From the NCBI GenBank assembly GCA_029219385.1, contig JAQXTH010000006.1, forward strand, positions 1 through 64,000: a stretch of 64,000 nt of DNA, given 5' to 3'. The notes beneath the pieces are model-generated. The model saw nothing but the letters and a program-made list of their open reading frames with translations. It did no database searches and was not told the origin of the DNA. The translations under genes were made by a program, and so were the position numbers. This document shows positions 18,709 through 28,472 of the stretch, in pieces. Positions within the stretch are counted from its first letter, which is position 1, and each line of letters starts with the position of its first letter. Origin of the DNA: Prevotellaceae bacterium (GTDB taxonomy: Bacteria; Bacteroidota; Bacteroidia; Bacteroidales; Bacteroidaceae).

Positions 18709-20691
18709 ATGATTAAGAAAATCTTTGTTTGCTTGACTTTTGTTTGTGGTTCGTTGGTTGGTTTTGCTGACACACGATGGTCAATTACTCCGGATGGCGG
18801 TATATCGTGTAGCGGTAGTAAATTTGTTGGTCACAAAGACCATATTGAGATGAGTGGCAAACGTGTTTCGGTGGTTCTGCGATACGGAATTGACGCAAGA
18901 GGTTCGTTTAGTGTTGAAAAGGGTATGGTGTGGCCAATGTTGCGCACAGTGCCAAACAATACCCATGCTTCGCTGATGAAACGAGTGGGTTGGGATATGA
19001 TTGACAATCTTTTTGTGAACAATCGCAAACTTGCCAATGAAAAGGTGGAGAAGATCTCTTTGCGCGGAATGCTTACGGTTGAAAGTATTTTTGAAGGCAA
19101 TATAAAGGTTGTGCGCACCTATTTCCCCTCTACCGAGCAACCAGCAATGATAGAACGTATGGTGGTGTCAAACATGGGAACGACAGACACAAAAGTTTAT
19201 ATGCCCTATACTGATAATATTATGCTTACGGATCCCAAGAAAGGTGTTAGCGGCTCTTATGCCATACGCATGAGGGTGTCTAATCCGTTGTCGCTCAATC
19301 TCGCTCCCGGAAAATCCATAGAGTTTTGCGGAACTATTTCGGCTTCTGTTGAGGGAGAAAAAAAGCTTGACGTGGATTGCGAGAAAGAATATTCAGCGCG
19401 AAAGGCATTTGTTGATGCCCTCGACGACAACCTCACTCTCGTTTGTCCCGACACGGTTCTGAACCGTATGTTTGCTTTTTCTAAGATACGTGCTTGTGAG
19501 AGTATCTACGAAACGGCAGGTGGCCCAATGCACGGACCGGGTGGAGAATCATATTATGCTGCTATATGGGCTAATGACCAGGCCGAATACATCAATCCCT
19601 ATTTTCCTTTTACGGGATATGATTATGGCAACAAATCTTCGCTCAATAGTTATTTGATGTTTGCTCGCTTCATGAACTCAGAGGGCAAACCAATCCCATC
19701 GTCGATTATTGCAGAGGGAAAGGATATTTGGAATGGAGCCGGTGACCGTGGAGATGCCGCTATGATAGCATACGGCGCGGCACGATATGCCCTTGCGCGT
19801 GGCAATGCAGACGAGGCTCGACAGTTGTGGTCACTCATAAAGTGGTGTCTGGATTATTGCAAGTCAAAGATAAATGCTCAGGGAGTGGTAAATTCTGATA
19901 GCGATGAGTTGGAAGGTCGTTTCCCCTCGGGCAAAGCCAATTTGTGTACGTCGAGTCTTTATTATGACGCTTTGGTTTCTGCGTCTTATCTTGCCCCACT
20001 CATGGGTGAGCCTGCCGATGCCAAGGTTTATTCTGCCCAAGCAAAGCGTCTGCGCAAAAATATCAATACATATTTTGCCGGACCGGTGGAGGGGTTTGAT
20101 ACCTATGCCTATTATAAAGGAAACGATGTGTTGCGCTCTTGGATTTGCATACCGTTGGTGATGGGCATTGATGAGAAGGCTCCGGCAACGCTCGATGCTT
20201 TGTTCTCTCCGTTGCTCTGGACAGAAAATGGTATGCTCACACAATCACATACCGAAACTTTTTGGGATCGCACTACGCTCTATGCTCTGCGCGGTGCGTT
20301 TTGTGTGGGAGCAACAGAAAAGGCGATAGAATTTCTTCATCGTTATTCGACCACAAGATTACTGGGTGATCATGTGCCATACGCCATTGAGGCATGGCCC
20401 GAGGGCAGTCAACGTCATCTCTCGGCTGAGAGCGGATTATATGGGCGCATCATAACAGAGGGACTATTCGGCATTCGACCGACCGGCTTCAATTCGTTTG
20501 TCATCACTCCGCGATTGCCAAAAAATTGGAATAAAATGGAGTTGAACCACATTCGTGCGTTTGAGGCAGACTTTAATGTCTGCGTTGAACGACGCGGCAA
20601 AAAAATTGCTGTTGTTGTTTCGCAGCAGAGTGGAGATCAGACTTTCTTAATCAGCGAAGGAAAATCGGTGAGTGTGGTGCTCAAACCTTAA
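18709..20691 (+). CDS. six-hairpin glycosidase-like protein, exported
   Basis: The 660-aa product has a signal peptide (about 1-20), a beta-sandwich-like N-terminal half and a C-terminal (alpha/alpha)6-barrel recognisable as the six-hairpin glycosidase superfamily. Conserved-looking stretches are ACESIYETAGGPMHGPGG, YAAIWANDQAEY and IWNGAGDRGDAAM, with acidic residues suited to catalysis, and a late EAWPEGSQRHLSAESGL. I do not recognise a specific GH number, so the substrate is open. The ATG at 18709 is chosen because it directly precedes the signal peptide; the open frame extends upstream to 18571 but without protein-like sequence. A near-consensus -7 box (TATCTTCG, 18674-18681) fits this start. 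The stop lies 6 nt from the convergent methyltransferase. Confidence 0.8.
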   Translation: MIKKIFVCLTFVCGSLVGFADTRWSITPDGGISCSGSKFVGHKDHIEMSGKRVSVVLRYGIDARGSFSVEKGMVWPMLRTVPNNTHASLMKRVGWDMIDNLFVNNRKLANEKVEKISLRGMLTVESIFEGNIKVVRTYFPSTEQPAMIERMVVSNMGTTDTKVYMPYTDNIMLTDPKKGVSGSYAIRMRVSNPLSLNLAPGKSIEFCGTISASVEGEKKLDVDCEKEYSARKAFVDALDDNLTLVCPDTVLNRMFAFSKIRACESIYETAGGPMHGPGGESYYAAIWANDQAEYINPYFPFTGYDYGNKSSLNSYLMFARFMNSEGKPIPSSIIAEGKDIWNGAGDRGDAAMIAYGAARYALARGNADEARQLWSLIKWCLDYCKSKINAQGVVNSDSDELEGRFPSGKANLCTSSLYYDALVSASYLAPLMGEPADAKVYSAQAKRLRKNINTYFAGPVEGFDTYAYYKGNDVLRSWICIPLVMGIDEKAPATLDALFSPLLWTENGMLTQSHTETFWDRTTLYALRGAFCVGATEKAIEFLHRYSTTRLLGDHVPYAIEAWPEGSQRHLSAESGLYGRIITEGLFGIRPTGFNSFVITPRLPKNWNKMELNHIRAFEADFNVCVERRGKKIAVVVSQQSGDQTFLISEGKSVSVVLKP

Positions 20692-20697
20692 TGGTTG

Positions 20698-21474
20698 TCA
20701 TGGTTTGAGAATGTAGAAACTCGATGTGGTGAAGAAATTCCTTAGCCAGGGAATGCTGCCGATAATAGGGGAGAGCTTGCGAGGCTTCATGTGAAATTTC
20801 ACTTCATAGTGTGGGTTGATAAAATAAAAACGTCTGTCCAACACTTGCAACTGCTCTTTTTTCACAAGTTTCTCAAACAGTTCGATGCTGCATTTCGTGG
20901 TTTTGATGCTCATCAACTCATCGATTATGTCTTGAGGTTCTTTACCCCATTTCAATATGGCCTTGTAAATTTGTCGCGGCAAGATATGGTAGAAAGGCAA
21001 GTGGCTAAGCCATTTGCCGTGGCAGATTTGCTGATGTCCGCCAAAGGGCATTTGCCACGCGGGAAATGACATGAAGACCACTCCGCCCGGCTTGACATAT
21101 TTTTTGAGATTGGCAATAAATGTGCGTTTGTCATCAATATGTTCCAACACATCGTGACAAATAATCAAGTCAAACTGATATTCAAGTTCTTTCACCTTGA
21201 AGATGTCTGACGCTAAGAAATCGCCTTTCAGTCCCAACTCGGCAAAACACTCTTTTGCTACCTCTATGCGCGAGGGTGACATATCCACTCCAAACACATC
21301 GAAACCTTTCTCTGCAAACGGCACAAGATTGCCACCATCACCGCAACCTATTTCAAGCACTCGCATATTTTCCATGAGTTTCTTGAATTGGGTGATGTAG
21401 GGCAGATAATATTTTTGACTTGTGTGGGCAAGCTCCTTGAAGTATTGTCGGCGGTTTATTTGACGTTGTTGCAT
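20698..21474 (-). CDS. class I SAM-dependent methyltransferase
   Basis: The 258-aa protein has the Rossmann methyltransferase motif I LEIGCGDGGNLVPFA (about 41-55), the acidic post-I residue in FGVDMSPSRI, and motif IV-like ICHDVLEHIDD. It resembles UbiG/UbiE-type small-molecule methyltransferases, but no substrate can be named. The C-terminal third (IPWLRNFFTTSSF) is not part of the core fold. The start overlaps the last 19 nt of the permease gene, so it is the last gene of the dnaN-led operon. Confidence 0.85.
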   Translation of the reverse strand: MQQRQINRRQYFKELAHTSQKYYLPYITQFKKLMENMRVLEIGCGDGGNLVPFAEKGFDVFGVDMSPSRIEVAKECFAELGLKGDFLASDIFKVKELEYQFDLIICHDVLEHIDDKRTFIANLKKYVKPGGVVFMSFPAWQMPFGGHQQICHGKWLSHLPFYHILPRQIYKAILKWGKEPQDIIDELMSIKTTKCSIELFEKLVKKEQLQVLDRRFYFINPHYEVKFHMKPRKLSPIIGSIPWLRNFFTTSSFYILKP

Positions 21475-23117
21475 GATTGTTTAGTTTTTATTAGTTTAAA
21501 AATGTAGAAGACTGCGTGGCTGACTCCTATTAGCAGGGCGATTATAAGCAGTGTTGGGTCTGAATGCCAACCGGCAGAGTATTGATGCCAAAGTCCGGTG
21601 ATGAGACACAATGCAGACACAATGCAAGCTAACCAAAGCAGTGTCACGATACCTTTGCGCGACGATGATGGCTCAAGCCTGCTGCGGCGCATTCCATAGG
21701 CATAGTAAATGTCGAGACCGATGAGCATCCATACCACAAGGCGAATCCATGTGTCGGCAGGCAGACTGAGTGCCACTATAAGGCATGAAACAATTCCTAA
21801 AATGGGTATCAAAGGAACCAAGGGCACTTTGAATGTGCGTTTTGCTTCGGGCATAGACTTGCGCATTATGATAATGCCGGCGCAAACAAGGATAAAGGCA
21901 AACAGTGTTCCGATGCTGCACATCTCGCCTGCAATTCCTGCCGGAATGAATGCTGCCAACAATCCTACCACAGTCATAAGCAAGAGGCTGTTGTGGGCGG
22001 GAGTGCGATATTTCTTGTGCAACCGAGAGAAAAAAGGCGGAAGCATTCCGTCGCGGCTCATGCTCATGAAAACACGGCTTTGCCCCATGAGAGTGCCCAT
22101 TATCACCGAACAGTAGCCTATCAGTATGGCCAACACGATGGCTTTGTTGAGCCAGGGATAGGCCGGTTGTATAACTCCGTTCACATCGGGAGCCCCCATT
22201 TTTGAAATTGCTATGGCAACAGGAGCAATGCCTTCTTTCCCGCTGAACTCGCTATAGTGGGCAACGCCCGTCATCACATGGGCAAACAACAAGTAGAGTA
22301 TGAGGCAGGCTGCCAACGACCCTAAAATCCCAATCGGCATATTGCGTTTGGGATTTTTTGTTTCCTGGGCGGTGGTGCTTACTACGTCAAATCCTAAATA
22401 TGCAAAAAACACAATGGCCGCACCGCGAAACACTCCCGAAATGCCAAATTCACCCGCTTTGCCGGTGTTTTCGGGAATGAAAGGTGTATAGTTGTCTGCG
22501 TCTATATATTTCCAACCCAAAACGACAAATGCCACAATCACCCCGACTTTCAACAACACAATAATGAAATTGAAGGCAGCACTTTCTTTTGTGCCTCTCA
22601 CAAGCAGCAGGCTGATAATAATTACAATCACCATTGCCGGAATGTTGATTATGCCTCCGTCCCAGGGGCATGAGGTCAGTTCGGGTGGCAGGGCGATGCC
22701 TATATCGTGAAGGAAAGTAACGAGATACCGACTCCACGAAATGCTCACTGTGGTGGCCGCCACACTATATTCCAAAACAAGATCCCAACCGATTATCCAC
22801 GCCACAAGTTCGCCCATTGTGGCATAGGAATACGTGTAGGCACTTCCGGCAATTGGTATCATCGAGGCAAACTCGGCATAACAAAGTCCGGCAAAACAGC
22901 AACACACCGAGGCTATTACAAACGACAGTGCTATGGCTGGTCCTGCATTGTTGGCAGCCACCAAGCCTGTGATTGAGAACAAGCCGGCTCCCACAATGGT
23001 GCCGATTCCTATTGCTATGAGACTTGCCGGCCCAAGCACACGCTTGAGCGAGTTGTTACCTTGGGCGGAGGCTTCTTTCTGTAGCAGGTCTAATGGTTTG
23101 CGTATAAATAGTGACAT
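21456..23117 (-). CDS. APC-family amino acid permease
   Basis: The 553-aa integral membrane protein has 12 or more hydrophobic segments and the APC-superfamily N-terminal signature GIGTIVGAGLFSITG (about 37-51), followed by AGPAIALSF in the first helices. It resembles the cationic amino acid transporter group (YfnA/CAT type) and probably imports amino acids by proton symport. The long C-terminal part contains two additional hydrophobic segments. It begins 6 nt after dusB and overlaps the following methyltransferase. Confidence 0.92.
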   Translation of the reverse strand: MSLFIRKPLDLLQKEASAQGNNSLKRVLGPASLIAIGIGTIVGAGLFSITGLVAANNAGPAIALSFVIASVCCCFAGLCYAEFASMIPIAGSAYTYSYATMGELVAWIIGWDLVLEYSVAATTVSISWSRYLVTFLHDIGIALPPELTSCPWDGGIINIPAMVIVIIISLLLVRGTKESAAFNFIIVLLKVGVIVAFVVLGWKYIDADNYTPFIPENTGKAGEFGISGVFRGAAIVFFAYLGFDVVSTTAQETKNPKRNMPIGILGSLAACLILYLLFAHVMTGVAHYSEFSGKEGIAPVAIAISKMGAPDVNGVIQPAYPWLNKAIVLAILIGYCSVIMGTLMGQSRVFMSMSRDGMLPPFFSRLHKKYRTPAHNSLLLMTVVGLLAAFIPAGIAGEMCSIGTLFAFILVCAGIIIMRKSMPEAKRTFKVPLVPLIPILGIVSCLIVALSLPADTWIRLVVWMLIGLDIYYAYGMRRSRLEPSSSRKGIVTLLWLACIVSALCLITGLWHQYSAGWHSDPTLLIIALLIGVSHAVFYIFKLIKTKQSCNNVK

Positions 23118-23123
23118 GAAGAA

Positions 23124-24146
23124 TTATTGTTTTTCTGATATTAGTTCGCGAGTTTGTTCCATCAATTCAAAGAGTTTGTCGGCCGTTTCGGCTCGGAGCA
23201 TGGCAATGCGGTGTTCTCTAAAGTTTGCAATGCCTTTGAATAGGGGGGTTGCAGCCAAATGGCGTCTCACATGGAGAATGCCCCGATATTCATCGAGATG
23301 TTCAATGCTGGTTTTAACTTGCTGTTTGAGCACGTCGAGTTTCCAATCGGGCGACATGGGGGTGTGGTTGCTCTCTATCGTTTTACTTGTGTCGATTGGC
23401 GAGTCGGGGTGGAGGGCATCGTGTATCTCTTTGAAAATCCACGGACGACCAAACGACGCGCGTCCTATCATTATTGCGTCTACGCCATATTGCTCGAAAG
23501 CGTCAATGGCTTTTTGGGCGCAGTCAATGTCTCCATTGCCTATTATGGGAATGTGTATTTCCGGGTTTCGTTTCACTCTGCCTATGGGTTGCCAGTCGGC
23601 AGAACCGGTATACATCTGTGAACGAGTGCGTCCATGAATGGTGAGTGCTTTTATGCCTTGTTGTTGCAGGAGTGGGGCGAGTTGCTCTATTATTATGTTG
23701 TTGCAATCCCAGCCGAGGCGTGTCTTCACGGTGACAGGAATGCCTACTGCATCGGTCACGGCCTTCACAATGTCAATCATCAGCTCAACGTTTTGTAATA
23801 GGCCGGCTCCGGCTCCTTTTCCGGCAACTCTCTTCACAGGACAACCAAAGTTGAGGTCGATAATATCGGGTTTTGAACGGCTTTCCACGATTTTTGCTGC
23901 CTCGGCCATTGCCATAGGGTCTTTGCCATATATCTGGATTGCAACGGGGCGTTCCTCCTCGCAAACATTGAGTTTCAGGAGCGACTTGTTGACCATGCGC
24001 GTCAAAGCATCACACGAAACGAATTCCGAATAAACCATGTCGGCCCCCATCTGCTTGCACAAAAGGCGGAATCCGATGTCGGTGACATCTTCCATCGGAG
24101 CCAACAACACGGCTCTGTTGCAAAGAGTGATGTTTCCTATATTCAT
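23124..24146 (-). CDS. dusB: tRNA-dihydrouridine synthase
   Basis: This 340-aa flavoprotein reduces uridines in the tRNA D loop using FMN and NADPH. The family features are all visible: LAPMEDVTDIGFR at the N terminus, DLNFGCPVKRVAGKGAGAG with the catalytic cysteine (about C97), VKTRLGWD, and the FMN-phosphate region TIHGRTRSQMYTG and GNGDI. It is most like the DusB subgroup. It starts 22 nt after the TPR gene and is followed by the permease after 6 nt. Confidence 0.95.
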   Translation of the reverse strand: MNIGNITLCNRAVLLAPMEDVTDIGFRLLCKQMGADMVYSEFVSCDALTRMVNKSLLKLNVCEEERPVAIQIYGKDPMAMAEAAKIVESRSKPDIIDLNFGCPVKRVAGKGAGAGLLQNVELMIDIVKAVTDAVGIPVTVKTRLGWDCNNIIIEQLAPLLQQQGIKALTIHGRTRSQMYTGSADWQPIGRVKRNPEIHIPIIGNGDIDCAQKAIDAFEQYGVDAIMIGRASFGRPWIFKEIHDALHPDSPIDTSKTIESNHTPMSPDWKLDVLKQQVKTSIEHLDEYRGILHVRRHLAATPLFKGIANFREHRIAMLRAETADKLFELMEQTRELISEKQ

Positions 24147-24168
24147 GATTTACAAGAATAGAATTTGA

Positions 24169-25863
24169 CTACTTCATGCTGTTGAGCCACGAGCGAGCTT
24201 CTTCATCGCCCAGTTCGATTGCTCTCTCCAGATTTTTGCGTGCCTCAGTCTTGTTGCCAAGTTCTCCATAGGAAATGCCGGCCAACTTGTAGGAGTCGGG
24301 GTCGTTGGCATCTAGTTTTCTTGCTTGTGCGGCTGTCAGGATTGCTTCTTCGTAGTTGCCTGTGCGGGTTTCGATAAGTGCTTTCTCGATATAATAGACA
24401 TATTCGTTGGGGTTAATGGCAATGGCTCGTTCGATGTCGGCCAAGGCCTGTGGGTAGAAATTAGACTTTATTTCGGCTTGTTCTTTGATATAGAAAAATT
24501 TGTCGTTAAGGTTTCTCAACCCCACTATATCTTGATAGTCCTGATAACCTACTACTGCCTCGCGATAAAAACCATAGCGGTCGTATTGTTGGGCTCGGTA
24601 GTAGACGTAGGGCGCGGCATCTTCCTTATAGGGCTTGATGAAACGCACCACGGCACTGTCGAGCAGAGCCAATATCACAGTAGAGTCGCCACCTGCCATT
24701 TGCAATGAGCGCGATTGGCAAAACAAGTTTTCCGATGAGCGGAAATTCGTCTTGTTTATTTTGTCATAGGTGTCGTAAGCCTCATGATATTTTTTTAAGG
24801 CATAGAGACATTTGCCTTGTTGCATGAGATAGATTGGCGTGGGCTGTAGTTCGTAGGCTTGTTTTATCTCTGCGAGCGCACGGTTGAGCGTCCAATCTTT
24901 GTAAGGGGAATACGATTTGTCTTGATTGAGATTATAAAGCATCACGCTCATGTTATAGTGAATGTCGGCCTTGTCGGTGCATTTGCCGAGAGCCTCATTA
25001 TAGATTTGCTCAGCCTTGGAATATTGTTTGTTGCTTGCATAAAACAGTGCGCTTTGGTTGTAGCCGAAGGAGTTTTCCGGATATTTGGTGATGAAATCGT
25101 TGAGGCTCACGGCATACGATATGGTATCTTCAGAGTTTCGCGCAAAGAGATAGAGGTAGCTTGCGGCCTGTTTCTCATCGTCGGGCAGTTGTTTGGCTAT
25201 ATGTATGTTGTTAAGCGAGGGGTCGGCAGCCGACATGGTCGTGATTTTCAGCGCATCGAAAAACTCAATGCCTATGGCATACATGCTTCCGCCGTTGGCG
25301 GAGGCATTTTTTTGTATCACTCCTACAACTTTGTTGTCGGCAGTTAGCAGTGGAGTTCCTATGAGGCTTGTGTCTGCCGTGGCCGACAGTGTATAGTATG
25401 TGAGACCGCTGTATTCGTCGGCCTGTGTCACTTTTACTTCAGCAAGGGGCTTTTTCTTTTCTTGTTTGTTGTTTACTATATATGCTTTGTCGCCTATTGC
25501 CAGTTTTTTGTTTGCCAAAGAGAGGGGAGTGATGTCGGGGGTATTGGCAATGGTGAATTTTGCCACGTCATAGAGGTCGTTGGCTCCACTTATGCGCAGG
25601 GCAGTGTGAGTATTGTTTTTGGGGTCGGTCACCACGGCTTTTACTGCATTGCGCAACAAGGTGTAGGGCGAAACCACGGATAGAACGTTGCTCTCGTTGC
25701 TGCTGTCGGCGGCTACGATAAAACCGGTTGCCCTGCCCGTTGTTTGGTTGTTGATGTCGGTGGCAGTGATGCTTACAATCGGTAATTGAAATTTTTTGTC
25801 GCCTGCTCCATAAGACAAAGTGCAGACAAATGTTGCTATTAAAATAAGATTTAGTATTTTCAT
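24169..25863 (-). CDS. TPR protein with degenerate trypsin-like domain, exported
   Basis: The 564-aa protein has a signal peptide (about 1-19), an N-terminal trypsin/HtrA-like domain (about 25-210) and a TPR solenoid (about 235-564). The protease-like part keeps the fold pattern but not the triad: the histidine site reads VVSPYTLL, the aspartate region reads YDVAKF, and the serine site reads LIGTPLL where GNSGGP is expected. It is therefore probably a binding domain rather than an enzyme. The TPRs suggest a periplasmic scaffolding role; no specific function is claimed. Its ATG overlaps the recN stop by 4 nt. Confidence 0.82.
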   Translation of the reverse strand: MKILNLILIATFVCTLSYGAGDKKFQLPIVSITATDINNQTTGRATGFIVAADSSNESNVLSVVSPYTLLRNAVKAVVTDPKNNTHTALRISGANDLYDVAKFTIANTPDITPLSLANKKLAIGDKAYIVNNKQEKKKPLAEVKVTQADEYSGLTYYTLSATADTSLIGTPLLTADNKVVGVIQKNASANGGSMYAIGIEFFDALKITTMSAADPSLNNIHIAKQLPDDEKQAASYLYLFARNSEDTISYAVSLNDFITKYPENSFGYNQSALFYASNKQYSKAEQIYNEALGKCTDKADIHYNMSVMLYNLNQDKSYSPYKDWTLNRALAEIKQAYELQPTPIYLMQQGKCLYALKKYHEAYDTYDKINKTNFRSSENLFCQSRSLQMAGGDSTVILALLDSAVVRFIKPYKEDAAPYVYYRAQQYDRYGFYREAVVGYQDYQDIVGLRNLNDKFFYIKEQAEIKSNFYPQALADIERAIAINPNEYVYYIEKALIETRTGNYEEAILTAAQARKLDANDPDSYKLAGISYGELGNKTEARKNLERAIELGDEEARSWLNSMK

Positions 25864-27509
25864 TGCTTAAGAAGGGTTTTTGCATTTGATATGGCTGCGT
25901 CGGTTATTATTTCGCCCGATAGCATTTTGGCTATTTCTCCGACTCTTTCTTCATTGTTGAGTTTCTCGATATGAGTATGGGTGGCATCTGTCGTGCTGTC
26001 TTTGTAGACTCTGTAGTGGTGTTGCCCCTTTGCGGCAATCTGCGGCTGGTGAGTAATACAAATCACTTGACGGTCGTGTTGTGTCATTTCGTTCATGAGA
26101 ACAGCCATTTTTTCAGAAATCTTGCCGGAGACTCCCGTGTCTATCTCGTCAAAGATAATGGTAGGCAATTCTTTGTGGAATGACAGCAGGGCTTTCAACG
26201 ACAACATCACGCGCGCCATTTCTCCGCCCGAGGCGATCTTTGAAAGATTGCGGGGTGGCATGTTTTTATTGCTGCTAAAAAGAAAACACACGTTGTCGTT
26301 TCCCCTTGGTGTGAAATCTTCGGTTTTGGATATTTCAACTTTAAAGACCACATCGGGCATTCCCAAAGAGCGAAGTTGAGAGGCAATGTATTCTTCCACG
26401 GAGAGAGCCGCTTTTTGTCGCGACAGCGAGATGCTTTCTGCTGCCTTTGTGACAAGCTTTCTGAGTTTGTCGCACTCTTGTCGCTTTTCTTCGATCAGTT
26501 CGTCACAGTTTGTGATATTGTCTATTTCTTTAGCGGTGGAATCCCTCAATTCAATCAGAGCGGCAACGCTCTCTGCGTGGAATTTCTTTTGCAGCGTATA
26601 GATTGTGCTAAGCCGATCGTTGACGAAATCGGCTCTTTCGGGGTCGAACTCTATATCGTTGAGTTTTGACGATAGTTCCGAACTGATGTCGTCCAACTCT
26701 ATGTTGCAACTCTCAATGCGAGTGGCAAAGGGGGCTGCCTGTGGATATACGTTTGCTATTCGGTTGAGCGAAGAGTGAGCCGAACGCAGATTGTCGAGCA
26801 AGTCGTTAATGCTTTGGCTTGCGCCATAGAGAGCCTCTTTTATGCTTTCAGCATTGTTTAGCATGAGTTGCTCTTGCTCTAAATCCTCTTGCTCGTGTTC
26901 CACAAGGTTGGCAGCCGTGAGTTCTTTGTGGTGAAATTGCAGGCGGTCAAGGTCTTCCGCCCGGTTTTTGCTTTGTGTCTCTATTTCGCGGAGTTCTTTT
27001 TCGCTTTTGCGTAGCAAGGCATATTGTGTGGTATATTCGTTGAGCTCGGTTTCGTTGTTTGCCACTGAGTCTATTACATCGAGCAGAAAGAAACCGTTGT
27101 TGAGCAACAGGTTTTGGTGTTGTGAATGAATGTCAATGAGAAGCAAACTGAGGTCTTTCATGGTCGACAGAGCCACGGGAGTGTCGTTGATGAAAGCACG
27201 GCTTTTGCCGGCAGCGGTCAACTCGCGCCTTATGATACATTCGTCTCCGTCTGCGTCAAGGTCGTGGTCTTCAAGAAAAGCGGAGATGTCGGGGTTTGAT
27301 ATGGAAAATATCGCTTCGGCCACACAGCGTTTTGCCCCCGGACTTATTGCTGCCGTGTCGGCCCTGCCACCTAAAACTAAAGCCAGGGCACCAAGTAGAA
27401 TACTCTTGCCAGCTCCTGTTTCTCCGGTGATTACAGAAAATCCCGACTCAAAATCAATGTCGAGATTGTCTATCAAAGCATAGTTTTGTATGTGAAGGTT
27501 TTTGAGCAT
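25860..27509 (-). CDS. recN: DNA repair protein RecN
   Basis: The 549-aa SMC-like ATPase acts in double-strand break repair in the cytoplasm. Seen: Walker A GETGAGKS (29-36), a central coiled coil (about 155-380, rich in E/K/L with heptads), the ABC signature ASGGEMARVMLSLK and Walker B FDEIDTGVSG, then ICITHQPQIAA. Length is normal. It follows DUF4835 after 3 nt and overlaps the TPR gene by 4 nt; the order coaBC-DUF4835-recN is a conserved Bacteroidota arrangement. Confidence 0.97.
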   Translation of the reverse strand: MLKNLHIQNYALIDNLDIDFESGFSVITGETGAGKSILLGALALVLGGRADTAAISPGAKRCVAEAIFSISNPDISAFLEDHDLDADGDECIIRRELTAAGKSRAFINDTPVALSTMKDLSLLLIDIHSQHQNLLLNNGFFLLDVIDSVANNETELNEYTTQYALLRKSEKELREIETQSKNRAEDLDRLQFHHKELTAANLVEHEQEDLEQEQLMLNNAESIKEALYGASQSINDLLDNLRSAHSSLNRIANVYPQAAPFATRIESCNIELDDISSELSSKLNDIEFDPERADFVNDRLSTIYTLQKKFHAESVAALIELRDSTAKEIDNITNCDELIEEKRQECDKLRKLVTKAAESISLSRQKAALSVEEYIASQLRSLGMPDVVFKVEISKTEDFTPRGNDNVCFLFSSNKNMPPRNLSKIASGGEMARVMLSLKALLSFHKELPTIIFDEIDTGVSGKISEKMAVLMNEMTQHDRQVICITHQPQIAAKGQHHYRVYKDSTTDATHTHIEKLNNEERVGEIAKMLSGEIITDAAISNAKTLLKQ

Positions 27510-27512
27510 GGG

Positions 27513-28436
27513 CTATTTGAGCATTTGTTTCCAATAGGCAGATTGAGATGCGTTTATTTTGGTGAGCAGTTCAAAGATGGGTTGTTTTTTGCTTTCGTTT
27601 TCCTGTCCCCGATAAATGCCAACAATCTCATCGCGTTTATACTCGCTGAACATCAGCGGCCAGCTGCTCATGGGCTTGTTTGAGCGAGCCTCTTTGAGCA
27701 GGTCGAAAGACTCGGTGATGGCGTTGCGGGCAAGGTCGGGGTTTTCGGTCATTTGGTCCATGCCCTCGCGGTGGTATTTATATTGCATTTGTCTGAAAGG
27801 CGAAAACTTCTCTTCAAGATAATCGTTGAGAATGCCAAATCGGTTGGTGGCATCGTCAAAGGCTTTCCAACCCTTCACGTTGAGCGTTTGCGAGTTGTTG
27901 ACAATGGTCATGGCTTTTTCGAGCATTTCGGTGCCGCCAAGTGGCGACATCGTGTCCATGTCTATTCCGATTATTAGGTAGGCGTAATAGGCGAGCAGGG
28001 CAGTGAGCGAGTTTTCAATGTTCTCTTCGTTAAATTCGAGTTGGTCAAATTCGTGGAATGTGAAACTGAAATCTTTGTCTTTTTTGCTGAATGTCACAGT
28101 GTTGTAGGTAGAGCCATAGATGGGGCGCTGGGCGGTTATGTAGGCATCACACGTTGTCAAGCCGTTGTCGCTGCTATATTTGTTGATGATTATGTTAAAG
28201 CCACACCTTATGCGCTCGTTGTTGGCAAACTGCATGTTTGTCCACTTGCGTTCGTTGAGGAAAGTGGTGACCGACTGCTTCAGATTATCAAACACGGCCT
28301 TATTGGTTCCATCGAGGCGCGAGGTGTTAATCTCAACATTTGCGTTAAGTTCCTGAGCCGAAACAATGGTTGACGAACCAATTGTTGCAATCGTGAACAG
28401 TGTGCATATCATTATGTTGTGGAAATACTTTTTCAT
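27513..28436 (-). CDS. DUF4835 family protein, exported
   Basis: The 307-aa protein has a signal peptide ending near SAQ (about residue 28) and the DUF4835 pattern across its length: ELNANVEIN, RCGFNIIINKYSSD, AYITAQRPIYGS, FTFHEFDQLEFNEENIENSLTALLAYYAYLIIG. The family is restricted to Bacteroidota and its function is unknown; the invariant position between coaBC and recN is the main fact about it. An ATG two codons upstream (28442) is also possible; MKKYF is preferred as the normal signal peptide start. Confidence 0.88.
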   Translation of the reverse strand: MKKYFHNIMICTLFTIATIGSSTIVSAQELNANVEINTSRLDGTNKAVFDNLKQSVTTFLNERKWTNMQFANNERIRCGFNIIINKYSSDNGLTTCDAYITAQRPIYGSTYNTVTFSKKDKDFSFTFHEFDQLEFNEENIENSLTALLAYYAYLIIGIDMDTMSPLGGTEMLEKAMTIVNNSQTLNVKGWKAFDDATNRFGILNDYLEEKFSPFRQMQYKYHREGMDQMTENPDLARNAITESFDLLKEARSNKPMSSWPLMFSEYKRDEIVGIYRGQENESKKQPIFELLTKINASQSAYWKQMLK

Positions 28437-28472
28437 AATCATTCGTTTTGTGCCGCTTTTGTGTGGTAGGTC

